This document shows, one piece after another, positions 1 to 8,272 of a DNA stretch of 64,000 bases. The notes under the pieces are model-generated. The model saw only the letters and a program-made list of their open reading frames with translations, ran no database searches and was not told where the DNA came from. The stretch is taken from contig JAEUKK010000144.1 of assembly GCA_016792625.1 (NCBI GenBank), positions 1 to 64,000 on the forward strand. Direction: 5' to 3'. The stretch's first letter is position 1. Each line of letters opens with the position of its first letter. A program made the translations under genes and the position numbers. This stretch comes from Deltaproteobacteria bacterium. GTDB lineage: Bacteria > Myxococcota_A > UBA796 > UBA2385.

Positions 1-1
1 C

Positions 2-1333
2 GACCTCGCCGGCGCCCGCGCGGCCGCGGCCCGGGCCAACCGCCTGCTGGTGCCCGCGGCGGCCGCCGCGGCCGGCCAGCAGCCCGATCTCCACCTCTTC
101 TCCTGCCCCATGGTCGGCGAGGGCCCAGCGCCCTGGGTCCAAGACGCCCCGACCCTCCACAATCCCTACCTGACCGAGCAGATGCCCCGCTGCGGCGACG
201 CCCTCGCCTGGCCCGCCGCCGCGCCCGCCGCCGATGCGGTCGCCTTTCACACCTGCCCGATGCACCCGGCGGTGCGCCAGCCCGACCCCGGCAGCTGCCC
301 GCTCTGCGGCATGGATCTGGTGCCGGTCTCGGCCGCGGCCCTGGCCAGCGGCGAGGTCATCGTCGACGCCGGCCGCCGCCAAGCCATGGGCCTGCGCACC
401 GCCGCGCTCACGCCCGCGCCCCTGATCGAGGAGCTTCGCCTGCTCGGCGTGGTCGCCTGGGATGAGCGGGCCCGCGCGGCGCTCACCGCGCGGGTCGACG
501 GCGTGGTCACCCGCGCCCGGGTCGGCACGGCCGGCGAGCGGGTCGAGGCCGGCGCGGTGGTGCTCGAGCTCAGCGGCCCCGAGCTCAGCGCCGCCCAGGA
601 CGAGCTGCTGCTGCTCGCCGCCCGGGGGGCGGCCGACGGCGGGGCGGCCCGCCAGCGCCTGCTCCGCTTTGGCATCGCCGCCCAGGACATCGACGCCGTG
701 CTCCAGGCCGGGGCCCCGCGCCCCTCCCTCCCCCTGCGGGCGCCGATTGGTGGGTTCATCATCGAGAAAGACTTCGTGGTGGGCTCTCCGGTCGATGAGG
801 GCATGGTGCTGCTCACGCTCGGCCGGGCCGATCCGGTCACCGTCGAGCTGCGCGTGCCCGAGCTCGACGTGCCCGCGCTCCAGCCCGGCGCGGTGGTCGA
901 GCTGGTCGACCGGGCCGGCGGGCGGCGCTGGACGGGCGCCCTCTCCCAGATCGACCCCTTCCTCTCCGACGAGACCCGCAGCGCCACCGCCCGCGCCTCG
1001 GTGGCCAACCCCGACGGCGCCCTGCGCCCGGGCGCCCACCTGCAGGCCACCGTCCGCCTCGACCATGGCCAGGGCCTCGTCGCGCCCAGCGAGGCGGTGC
1101 TCGTGCTCGGCCAAGAGCGGGTGGTCTTCGTCGACCGCGGCGAGGGGCGCTTGGCCCCGCGGGTGGTGACCGTGGGCCGGCGGGTCGAGGGCGGCCTGCA
1201 CCTCGTGAGCGGGGTCGAGCCCGGCGAGCAGATCGTGGTCAGCGGCACCTTCCTCGTCGCGTCCGAGAGCCGCCTGCGCACCGCCGCGTCGCTGTGGGAC
1301 GCGCCGCCCGAGGTGCCCCCTGCGGCCCCCTGA
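2..1333 (+). CDS. cusB: CusB-type RND periplasmic adaptor for Cu/Ag efflux (5' end outside window)
   Basis: Membrane-fusion adaptor that links an inner-membrane heavy-metal RND pump to an outer-membrane channel in the periplasm. The frame is open from base 2 to the stop at 1331-1333, so the N-terminus lies outside the window; the GTG at 50 is the first start codon inside but falls within the protein. Two Cys-Met metal motifs come first: a CPM...NPY...MPRCG segment like the end of DUF3347 domains, then a heavy-metal-binding domain (HTCPMHP...CPLCGMDLVP). The usual adaptor regions follow (barrel-sandwich hybrid around LTARVDGVV, coiled coil, beta-barrel with VELRVPE, membrane-proximal end). The CusA pump follows directly, so Cu(I)/Ag(I) is the likely substrate. 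Family assignment is firm; the exact metal is inferred. Confidence 0.9.
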   Translation, partial: DLAGARAAAARANRLLVPAAAAAAGQQPDLHLFSCPMVGEGPAPWVQDAPTLHNPYLTEQMPRCGDALAWPAAAPAADAVAFHTCPMHPAVRQPDPGSCPLCGMDLVPVSAAALASGEVIVDAGRRQAMGLRTAALTPAPLIEELRLLGVVAWDERARAALTARVDGVVTRARVGTAGERVEAGAVVLELSGPELSAAQDELLLLAARGAADGGAARQRLLRFGIAAQDIDAVLQAGAPRPSLPLRAPIGGFIIEKDFVVGSPVDEGMVLLTLGRADPVTVELRVPELDVPALQPGAVVELVDRAGGRRWTGALSQIDPFLSDETRSATARASVANPDGALRPGAHLQATVRLDHGQGLVAPSEAVLVLGQERVVFVDRGEGRLAPRVVTVGRRVEGGLHLVSGVEPGEQIVVSGTFLVASESRLRTAASLWDAPPEVPPAAP

Positions 1334-1352
1334 GCCCGCCGCCGACCCCGGG

Positions 1353-4300
1353 CTGGTCGGGCGCCTCATCGCCGCCTGCGCCGCGGCCCCCGGCCTCGTG
1401 CTCGCGCTGGTGGCCCTGCTCGCCGGGCTCGGTTTGGTCGCCATGCGCCGGGTGCCGCTCGACGCGGTGCCCGATCTGAGCGACGTGCAGGTCATCGTGC
1501 TCACCGAGTGGGAGGGCCACGCCACCCCCTTGGTCGAGGACCAGCTCACCGCCCCCCTCAGCGCCGGCCTCGTGTCGACGCCCGGCGTGCAGACCGTGCG
1601 CGGCCAGTCCTTTTTCGGCCTGAGCTTCGTCACCGTCATCTTTGAGGACGGCACCGATCTCTACGCGGCGCGCAGCCGCGTGTCGGAGCGCCTGGGCACC
1701 CTGCAGGGCCGGCTGCCGCTCGGCGTGGCCCCCGCGCTCGGCCCCGACGCCAGCGGCGTGGGCTGGGTGCTGATGTACGCGCTCAAGGACACCGCCGGGC
1801 AGGCCGATCTCGCGCAGCTGCGGTCGGTGCAGGACTGGGAGCTGCGGCCCCAGCTCGAGGCCGTGCCCGGCGTCGCCGAGGTGGCCACCCTGGGCGGTTT
1901 TGAGCGCCAGCTGCAGGTCGAGGTCTCGCCCGAGGCCCTCGCCGCGCGGGGCCTGCGCCTGACCGACGTCGAGATGGCCGTGCGCGCCGCCAACGCCGAC
2001 GCGGGCGGCGGCGTGATCGAGCTCGGCGGCCAAGAGCACATGATCCGCAGCCGGGGCTACCTGCGCGGCCCCGACGAGCTGCTCGCCGCCCCCCTGATGC
2101 GCGCCCCCGACGGCGCGACGGTCACCGTGGGCGACGTGGCCGAGGCCCGCTGGGGCCCGGCCATGCGCCGCGGCATCGCCGAGCTCGATGGCCAAGGCGA
2201 GGTGGTGGGCGGCATCATCGTCATGCGCCAGGGGGCCGACGCCCGGGCGGTCATCGCCGGGGTCAAGGACCGGCTCGCGGCGCTGCAGGCCAGCCTGCCG
2301 CCTGGGGTCGAGGTGGTGATCACCTACGACCGCTCGGAGCTCATCGACGCGGCCATCGACACGCTGCGCGGCACGCTCATCGAAGAGCTCATCGTGGTCA
2401 GCGCGGTGATCGTGCTCTTCTTGCTCAGCGTGCGCAGCGCGCTGGTGCCCATCCTCACCCTGCCCGTGGCCGTGCTCATCGCGTTCATCCCCATGGCCGC
2501 GCAGGGCCTGGGGGCCAACATCATGTCGCTCGGCGGCGTGGCGGTGGCGATCGGCGCGATGGTCGACGCCAGCATCATCCTCGTCGAGAACGTGCACAAG
2601 CGCCTCGAAGAGTGGGCCGAGGCGCCCGGCGACCGCCCCCGCAGCGCGGTGGTGGTCGGCGCGATGCAAGAGGTCGGCCCGAGCATCTTCTTCTCCCTGC
2701 TGGTGATCACCGTCTCCTTCCTGCCGGTCTTCTCGCTGCAGGCCACCGAGGGCCGCCTCTTCCGCCCGCTGGCCTTCACCAAGACCTACGCGATGGGTTT
2801 TGCCGCCCTGCTCGCGGTGACCCTGACCCCGGCCCTGGTCGCCCTGCTGCTGCGCGGCCCGGTGCGGCGCGAGGCCGACCACCCGCTGAGCCGCCGGCTG
2901 AGCGCGGCCTATGCCCCGGTGGTGCGGGCGGTGGTGCGCCGGCCCCTGCTGGTGGTGGGCGCGGCCCTCGGCTTGATGGCGGCGACCGTGCCCGCCTTCC
3001 TCAGCCTGCAGCGCGAGTTCATGCCGCCCCTGCACGAGGGCGTGCTGCTCTACATGCCGTCCTCGCCCATGGGCATGCCGGCGGATGAGGCCAGCCGCAC
3101 CCTGCAGCTGCTCGACCGGCAGATCAAGGCGGTGCCCGAGGTCGCCCAGGTCTTCGGCAAGATGGGCCGGGCCGAGAGCGCCACCGACCCCGCGCCGCTG
3201 GGCATGGCCGAGACCACCATCCTGCTCAAGCCCCGCGACCAGTGGCGGCCCGGCCTCGACTGGGACGGCCTCGTGGCCGAGCTCGACGCGGCGGTGGGCC
3301 TGCCGGGCATGCCCAACCTCTGGTGGATGCCCATCCAGACCCGCACCGAGATGTTGAGCACGGGCGTCCGCAGCCCCCTGGCCCTGCAGGTCAGCGGCCG
3401 CAACCTCGCCGACATCGAGCAGCTGAGCCTGCAGCTCGAGCAGGCCCTGCTCGCCGTGCCCGGCACCCGCAGCGCCCAGGCCGAGCGCAGCACCGGCGGC
3501 TTCACCGTCGACGTCGACGTCGACCGCGCCCGGGCCGCCCAGCTCGGGGTCAGCGTGCAGGACATCAACGACACCGTCCGCATGGCGATCGGCGGCATGA
3601 CCGTGGGCGAGACCCTCATCGGCCGGCGGCGCTACGGCGTGGCCCTGCGCGCGCCCTACGACCTGCGCGAGGACCTCGACCAGCTCGGGCGCCTGCCGGT
3701 CCAGGGCATGGGGCCGCCCGTGCCCCTCGCCGAGGTCGCGCGGGTGGCGCCGGGGTTCACCGCCCCGGCCCTGCGCTCTGAGGGCGGGCGGCTCATCGGC
3801 AACGTCTTCGTCGACCCGGGCGCAGGCGCGATCGGCGCCTACGTCGACCGGGCCGAGGCGGCGCTGCGGGCCGCGGTGCAGCCGCCCGAGGGCGCGGCCT
3901 GGACCTGGGTGGGCCAGTTCACCGCCATGCAGCGGGCCCAAGACCGCCTCACCGTCGCGCTGCCGCTGACCTTGGCCCTGGTGGTGCTGCTGCTCTACCT
4001 CAACACCCGCAGCCTCACTGAGACGGCGATCGTGCTGCTCGCGGTGCCGTTTTCGCTCATCGGCGCGGTCTGGCTGCTCTGGGCGCTCGACTACCACCTG
4101 AGCGTGGCGGTCTGGGTCGGGGTCATCGCGCTCGCCGGCCTCGACGCCGAGACGGGCGTGGTGATGTTGCTGTACCTGACGCTGTCATGGCGCGAGCGCC
4201 AGGCCGGCGGGGCGCCGCTGACCCCCGCCGCCCTCGAAGAGGCCATCGTGGACGGCGCCGCCCGCCGCATCCGTCCCAAGCTGATGACCGTGCTGACCAC

Positions 4301-4469
4301 GTTCATCGGCCTCGTGCCCCTGCTGTGGAGCGACGGGGCCGGCGCTGACGTGATGAAGCGCGTCGCGGCCCCGATGGTCGGCGGCCTGTTCACCAGCTTC
4401 TTGCTCGAGCTGCTGGTCTACCCGGCGGTCTTCGCCCTGTGGAAGCGCCGGGGCCTCGCCCACGCTTAG
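1353..4469 (+). CDS. cusA: CusA-type heavy-metal RND efflux permease
   Basis: Proton-driven inner-membrane pump that moves Cu(I)/Ag(I) from the periplasm or cytoplasm through CusB and an outer-membrane channel. The three metal-binding methionines are present (YMPS, GMAETT, EMLSTG contexts), as is the transmembrane Asp in GAMVDAS. If the CTG at 1353 is residue 1, that Asp is residue 405, the same number as in E. coli CusA, and the N-terminus aligns without gaps. No ATG, GTG or TTG exists in this frame between the stop near 1167 and the GTG at 1398, which lies inside the first membrane helix. I therefore prefer a non-standard CTG start or coupled initiation from cusB, 19 bases upstream. With GTG 1398 the protein would be 1023 residues. 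Its stop overlaps the stop of the convergent tolC-like gene. Confidence 0.93.
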   Translation: MVGRLIAACAAAPGLVLALVALLAGLGLVAMRRVPLDAVPDLSDVQVIVLTEWEGHATPLVEDQLTAPLSAGLVSTPGVQTVRGQSFFGLSFVTVIFEDGTDLYAARSRVSERLGTLQGRLPLGVAPALGPDASGVGWVLMYALKDTAGQADLAQLRSVQDWELRPQLEAVPGVAEVATLGGFERQLQVEVSPEALAARGLRLTDVEMAVRAANADAGGGVIELGGQEHMIRSRGYLRGPDELLAAPLMRAPDGATVTVGDVAEARWGPAMRRGIAELDGQGEVVGGIIVMRQGADARAVIAGVKDRLAALQASLPPGVEVVITYDRSELIDAAIDTLRGTLIEELIVVSAVIVLFLLSVRSALVPILTLPVAVLIAFIPMAAQGLGANIMSLGGVAVAIGAMVDASIILVENVHKRLEEWAEAPGDRPRSAVVVGAMQEVGPSIFFSLLVITVSFLPVFSLQATEGRLFRPLAFTKTYAMGFAALLAVTLTPALVALLLRGPVRREADHPLSRRLSAAYAPVVRAVVRRPLLVVGAALGLMAATVPAFLSLQREFMPPLHEGVLLYMPSSPMGMPADEASRTLQLLDRQIKAVPEVAQVFGKMGRAESATDPAPLGMAETTILLKPRDQWRPGLDWDGLVAELDAAVGLPGMPNLWWMPIQTRTEMLSTGVRSPLALQVSGRNLADIEQLSLQLEQALLAVPGTRSAQAERSTGGFTVDVDVDRARAAQLGVSVQDINDTVRMAIGGMTVGETLIGRRRYGVALRAPYDLREDLDQLGRLPVQGMGPPVPLAEVARVAPGFTAPALRSEGGRLIGNVFVDPGAGAIGAYVDRAEAALRAAVQPPEGAAWTWVGQFTAMQRAQDRLTVALPLTLALVVLLLYLNTRSLTETAIVLLAVPFSLIGAVWLLWALDYHLSVAVWVGVIALAGLDAETGVVMLLYLTLSWRERQAGGAPLTPAALEEAIVDGAARRIRPKLMTVLTTFIGLVPLLWSDGAGADVMKRVAAPMVGGLFTSFLLELLVYPAVFALWKRRGLAHA

Positions 4470-5809
4470 GGGCGAGGGCTATCGGCGCGCGGCACATCGG
4501 CCGCGCCCCCCCGGTCGGCCCGCTCGAGGGCCCCCACCTCCCACAAGGGCAGGCTGGCCTCGATGAAGTCCAGGGTGGCCCGCCGCTCGGCCCGCTCGTA
4601 GCTGCGCCGCAGGGCGGCCGCGTCGAGCAGGTCGCGCAGCGCGCCGGTGCCGGCTTGGTAAGCCGCAAAAGCGAGCTGCTCGAGCGCTCGGGCGTCGCCC
4701 ACCCGCGGATGGCGCTGGTTGTGGGCGCGGGTGAGCGCGGCGGCGGCGCTGGCGTGGGCCATGCGAGCCATGGCGCAGGCCTCCTCGGCGGCGGCGGCGG
4801 CGGCGAGGTCGGCGGCCTGGCCGCGGGAGCGGGCGGCGGCCTCCTCGGCCCGGGCGCGGTCGGCGGCCTGGCGGCCCAGCGGCACGGCGACCCCCACGGT
4901 CAAGAGGTGGCGCGACATGCCCTCGTGCTCCATCGCCCGGCGCAGCAGCTCGGCTTGTACCGTCGGGGCCCGCCGACCCGCGGCGCGGGCCTCGTCGGCC
5001 ATGGCCCGCTCCTCGTCGGCCATGGCGCTGAGCGCCCCGAGCATGGGGTCGATGGCCTGCAGCGCAGGGTCGGCCGGCGCGGCAGCGGCGCTCGCGCAGG
5101 CGGCGGGCAGGGGCGGCGGCGCGCTCGGGCGGGGCAGGGCCGCAGGCAGGGCGAGCGAGAGCGGGCCCCCAGCGCGGGCCTCGAGCTGGGCGCGCAGGCC
5201 GGCGGCCTCGGCCTCCATGGCGAGGGCCATGTCCTCCATCCCGCCGCGCTCCAAGCGCACCATGGCGGCGGCGGCGCCCATCTCTAAGCCCTGGCCCGAC
5301 CGGGCCTCGACGGACGCGGCCAGCGCGTCCATGGGCCCGAGCTCGGCCCGCAGGTCTTGGGCTTCGAGCGCCGCGGCCACCCAGCGCCAATAGGTGCGCC
5401 GCAGCTCGATGCTCAGCGCTCGCTCGACCACGGCGACCTCGGCCGCCGACCGCTCGACCCGGGCCGCGGCCAGCCCCTGGGCGGCGGCCCGCATCGAGGG
5501 CGGGTTGATCATGCGCTCGACGCCCATCGTCCAGCCGGCCATCTCTTCATCGGCGAGCTGCAGGCTATCGGTGGGCAGGTTCATCACCCCCAGCATCACC
5601 ATGGGGTCGGGTCGGGTGCCCGCGCCCACCGCCGCCGCCTTGGCCGCCCCCACCTGGGCCCGGGCGGCGTGCACGGCGGGCGCGCGGGCGAGCAGGGCCT
5701 GCACGACGGCCGCCTCACCCTCGAGGGGCGGGGCGGGCGCGGGCGCAGCCACCGCGGGGAGGGCGCAGAGCAGCGCCAGGAGGGCGAGAGGGCGGGGCGG
5801 GCAGCGCAT
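4466..5809 (-). CDS. TolC-family outer-membrane efflux channel (CusC-like)
   Basis: Outer-membrane trimeric channel protein, probably the exit duct for the CusBA pump encoded convergently next door. It has 447 residues with an N-terminal signal peptide (ALLALLCALPAVAAP). Long Ala/Glu/Arg-rich alpha-helical stretches arranged as two related halves are typical of the outer-membrane efflux protein family, and methionines are unusually frequent. There is no lipobox Cys, unlike many CusC proteins. The TAA stop shares bases 4466-4468 with the TAG stop of cusA. A putative -10-like element lies about 25 bases upstream. Pairing with CusBA is inferred from position. Confidence 0.8.
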   Translation of the reverse strand: MRCPPRPLALLALLCALPAVAAPAPAPPLEGEAAVVQALLARAPAVHAARAQVGAAKAAAVGAGTRPDPMVMLGVMNLPTDSLQLADEEMAGWTMGVERMINPPSMRAAAQGLAAARVERSAAEVAVVERALSIELRRTYWRWVAAALEAQDLRAELGPMDALAASVEARSGQGLEMGAAAAMVRLERGGMEDMALAMEAEAAGLRAQLEARAGGPLSLALPAALPRPSAPPPLPAACASAAAAPADPALQAIDPMLGALSAMADEERAMADEARAAGRRAPTVQAELLRRAMEHEGMSRHLLTVGVAVPLGRQAADRARAEEAAARSRGQAADLAAAAAAEEACAMARMAHASAAAALTRAHNQRHPRVGDARALEQLAFAAYQAGTGALRDLLDAAALRRSYERAERRATLDFIEASLPLWEVGALERADRGGAADVPRADSPRP

Positions 5810-5830
5810 GGGGACCTCGATGGGCGCAGG

Positions 5831-5838
5831 CTAACCCG
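5831..5838 (-). promoter_or_regulatory. Putative -10-like element (GGTTAGCC) upstream of the tolC-like gene
   Basis: On the minus strand GGGTTAGCC lies about 22-30 bases before the ATG at 5809. Near-identical elements precede many genes of the window. There is no clear -35 partner; promoter function is inferred. Confidence 0.3.
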
Positions 5839-5911
5839 GCGCTTGTCGGGGCCGTTCTTGTGCGCTTGACCCTGCGCCGAAAGGGTGGGCGACATGGGTG
5901 GTCGGGGATGT

Positions 5912-5944
5912 GGGCGGGGGGCCAGCCCCCCGCCACGCCCCCCA
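5912..5944 (+). repeat. Short GC-rich hairpin element, copy 1
   Basis: GGGGGGCCAGCCCCCC followed by GCCACG and CCCCCC. The same arrangement, usually with GCAACG as the central hexamer, recurs at 11485-11520, 33477-33510 and, in the opposite orientation, at 34094-34175. It can fold as a G-run/C-run hairpin. Confidence 0.65.
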
Positions 5945-6070
5945 TCTTGCGCTTCGTCGGCGCGAGGCGCCCGCGAACCATCAGGGTATGGGTCTTGGGG
6001 CTCGCCTCAGGTGTCGGTGTCCATCGTGTCTTGCGGGGGGTGCGCGCGGTCGGGCGCGGCCCTGCGGGTG

Positions 6071-6292
6071 GATGCTGGGGGCGGTCCCCGCCCCCAGGCC
6101 CCCTGGGCAAGGGGCCTCCGCGGCCCCTTGCATCCCCCGCCAAGTGGGGCCAGCGCGCTGGCTTGGCGCGGCGCATGGCAGCGCCGCGCGCCAGCGCGCA
6201 AAGGCCCCCCTTTGGAAACCCCCCGTGTCGGCGCGTTTTGGAGCCTGCTTGGGCGATGAGGCGGAGCCCCGCGAAGGCCCGGGCTGCGGTTC
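6071..6292 (+). repeat. Dispersed ~222-bp repeat A, copy 1
   Basis: Nearly the same sequence occurs at 34338-34561 in the same orientation. Two hairpins are kept in both copies: GCAAGGGGCC/GGCCCCTTGC with a 5-base loop, and GCGCGGCGC-ATGGCA-GCGCCGCGC. Copies start near GATGC(T/C)GGGGGC and end near GGCTGCGGTT. It contains no convincing gene. Confidence 0.75.
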
Positions 6293-6347
6293 CGCGCCCG
6301 CCGCGGGCGGGTGTGCGCTGACGCTGCCGATGCGGGCGCTTGCCGGA

Positions 6348-6467
6348 TCAAGCCCCGAGGACCGGCTTGCGGTCGACGGAGTAGGCGCCGCGCTCAATCT
6401 TGGCGGGGTCCGCGGCGGCCCGGCCCACGTCGGCGTCGACCACGAGGCGGCGGCCGGGGCTCCTCAT
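6348..6467 (-). pseudogene. 39-codon remnant, possibly the N-terminus of a PIN-like nuclease
   Basis: The ATG overlaps the TGA of the upstream ATPase gene as ATGA, the spacing of a translationally coupled partner. The peptide opens with RRLVVDADVGRAA, which resembles the first beta strand and catalytic Asp of PIN-type nucleases, and then stops after 39 codons. Repeat A begins about 55 bases beyond the stop, so the rest of the gene may have been lost when this region was rearranged. It could instead be an intact small gene of unknown function. The PIN assignment rests on one short motif and is weak. Confidence 0.4.
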
Positions 6468-7873
6468 CGCGCCTCCGCGGCGAGGGCGAGGTCAAGCCAC
6501 TCCTCGTCGGCCTCGGCCTCGACGTCGGCGAAATCGACCGGCCAGTCGCCAAAGGTGCCGCGGCGGTCGAGCTCGGCGAGGCGCACGGTCGCAAAGCCGC
6601 TCTCGGGGTCGCGGCTGAACCAGTGCAGGCCGACCTCGTCGGGGGCCAGCGCGCCGCGCGCGACCTCGGTCTGCACCGCCCGCAGCAAGAGCCGGCTGTG
6701 GGTCTCGGCCACCACGCAGACCCCGCGCTGCGCCGCCTGGGCCAGCAGCCGGCCCATCGCCCGCTGGGCCCGCGGGTGCAGGTGCAGCTCGGGCTGCTCG
6801 ACGTAGACGAGCTGGCCCGGGGCCGCGGCGGCCAGGGCGACGATGACCGGCAGCACCTGGCTGACCCCGAAGCCGACGTCGGCGATGTCGACCAGGTCCT
6901 GCGCGCCGCCCGGGGTCGACGCCGCCGTGCGCCCCACCTTGAGCTCGAGCTCGGCCGCGCTGACCCGCCGCGCGTCGACGGTCGAGGTCAGGCCGGTGGC
7001 CTGCAGCGCCGCCTGCACCCACCCGAGGCGGGCGTCACCCTCGTCTTGCCAGCGGGCCAGCAGGCTGGCGGCGTAGGGGGTGAACGGCCCCTGGGCTTGG
7101 ATGCCCCCCGCGCGCTCTGCGACCTGGGCCACGTTGTAGCGCCGCTCGCGGTGCCCGCGCAGGCCGGGCAGGTGCAGGATGGCGCGCAGGAATTGTTCGT
7201 GCCCATCGAGGGGCTCGACGATGCCAGGACCGAACACGGGCCCGCCGTACTCGGGCTCCTGGCCGGGGCGCGGCCGGACGACCACGCTCGGCGCCAGCAG
7301 GCGGCCGGGTCGGTAGGTCTGCACCCCGAGGCTATCCGCCTCGGCGTGCATCATCGCAGCGGCCATCGGACTCCGTGCGTAGAGCACCCGCAGGTAGTCT
7401 TCAACAGGCATCCCCTCGCGGATGTGGACCCACCCCCCCGCGATGGCCTGCTCGACGATGGGCGGGTCGAAGGAGAAGGGCGGCGGCACCTGCTCGGGCG
7501 CGACGAGGCGGACGCGCACGGGGCCCGGGCCCCAGGCCTGCTTCGCCGCGCCGACGCCGATCGACCACGTGCCGAAGGTCACCGAGAGCGCGCGGGGCCC
7601 TTGGCCCGCCCCCCGGGTCAGCAGCTGGTCGAGCTGGGTGAACTGGACGTGGGGGCCGTCCAGCAGCAGCGGCCCCGGGTCATAGGCCGCCTCGAGGGTC
7701 TGCTTCATCAGCAGCAGGGGCTGCATGGCCGAAGACTTGCCGGCGCTGTTGGCCCCCGCGATGAGCGTGAGCGGGCGCAGCTCGAGGCGCGCAGCCTCGC
7801 GCAGCGCCTTGAAGCCGGCCACCTCGATCCAGGCGGGGCGCGGGATCGGCGGGGTGTGGGCGGTGCTGGTCAC
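6464..7873 (-). CDS. AAA-family ATPase of the DUF3696 / OLD-like type
   Basis: Predicted cytoplasmic ATPase of 469 residues. It has an N-terminal 'W-I-E-V-x-G-F-K-A' strand typical of SMC/RecF-like ATPases, Walker A GANSAGKSS, a signature region near DVGFGVSQVLPV, Walker B LVYVEQPELHLHP and a switch His in VAETHSRLLL. This is the layout of the DUF3696 (AAA_21-like) family, often paired with a small nuclease or unknown protein in defence-type loci. The start was set at GTG 7873 because GAGGA lies 8 bases before it; an upstream in-frame extension would run into the 43-bp repeats. The stop overlaps the remnant gene at 6467. A defensive role is inferred, not shown. Confidence 0.85.
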   Translation of the reverse strand: MTSTAHTPPIPRPAWIEVAGFKALREAARLELRPLTLIAGANSAGKSSAMQPLLLMKQTLEAAYDPGPLLLDGPHVQFTQLDQLLTRGAGQGPRALSVTFGTWSIGVGAAKQAWGPGPVRVRLVAPEQVPPPFSFDPPIVEQAIAGGWVHIREGMPVEDYLRVLYARSPMAAAMMHAEADSLGVQTYRPGRLLAPSVVVRPRPGQEPEYGGPVFGPGIVEPLDGHEQFLRAILHLPGLRGHRERRYNVAQVAERAGGIQAQGPFTPYAASLLARWQDEGDARLGWVQAALQATGLTSTVDARRVSAAELELKVGRTAASTPGGAQDLVDIADVGFGVSQVLPVIVALAAAAPGQLVYVEQPELHLHPRAQRAMGRLLAQAAQRGVCVVAETHSRLLLRAVQTEVARGALAPDEVGLHWFSRDPESGFATVRLAELDRRGTFGDWPVDFADVEAEADEEWLDLALAAEAR

Positions 7874-7900
7874 GGGTGGTCCTCGATCGTGGGTCGGCGG

Positions 7901-7910
7901 GCCTAACCCG
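7901..7910 (-). promoter_or_regulatory. Putative -10-like element (GGGTTAGGC) upstream of the ATPase gene
   Basis: Lies about 28-37 bases before the GTG at 7873 on the minus strand. It is the same element type as at 5831, 38861 and 52466. No -35 box is evident. Confidence 0.3.
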
Positions 7911-8014
7911 CCATGCCGCCCGCCCCCGCGCTCAAGCCCCGAGCACCACCACCCGCTTGCCGTCGACCTCGTGCGTGGCGGTCCACAGGCGGGCCTCCCA
8001 GGGCTGGTCGGGGC

Positions 8015-8272
8015 GATGCGACGCCCCAAGGTGGGCGCCGGGCACCCGGGTGTGGGCGATGCGACGCCCCAAGTTGGGCACCGGGCACCCGGGCATGTGG
8101 GTTGCGACGCCCCATCGTGGTCACCGGGCACCCCGACCTGCGCGATGCGACACCCCATCGTGGTCACCGGGCAGCCCGACCTGCGCGATGCGACGCCCCA
8201 TCGTGGTCACCGGGCATCCGGGCAGGTGGGTTGCGGCGCCCCGCGGTCGGCGCCGGGCCCCGCGGTCCGCGG
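8015..8272 (+). repeat. Six tandem 43-bp repeats
   Basis: Units start at 8015, 8058, 8101, 8144, 8187 and 8230, each opening with G(A/T)TGCGACGCCCC or a close variant. Units 1 and 2 are near-identical, units 3-5 form a second subtype (CATCGTGGTCACCGGGCA), and unit 6 is degenerate. The 43-bp period is not a multiple of three, which argues against a coding repeat. Units carry short inverted repeats such as GGGGCG...CGCCCC. Confidence 0.85.

Larger units (their letters stand above)
5810..6347. other. Gene-free region with repeats
   Basis: No supportable gene. It holds the upstream region of the tolC-like gene, one copy of the short GC-rich hairpin element (5912-5944) and one copy of the ~222-bp dispersed repeat (6071-6292). 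Reading frames here encode proline/arginine-rich low-complexity peptides and look like shadows. Confidence 0.6.

Noticed and set aside
1239..4097. Very long minus-strand open frame opposite cusA (952 codons)
   Set aside because: It encodes a His/Gly/Gln/Arg-rich low-complexity product typical of antisense frames in very GC-rich genes, while the plus strand encodes a clear CusA.
6071..6292. Small genes inside repeat A (for example arginine/proline-rich frames found in both copies)
   Set aside because: The frames follow from shared repeat DNA; changes between copies do not favour silent positions and no ribosome binding site is convincing.
7874..8167. Upstream extension of the DUF3696 ATPase through the 43-bp repeats
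   Set aside because: The extension is made of translated non-coding repeat units and a GAGGA site sits before GTG 7873.
8015..8272. CRISPR array
   Set aside because: Units are contiguous 43-bp tandem repeats with no distinct spacers and no cas genes.
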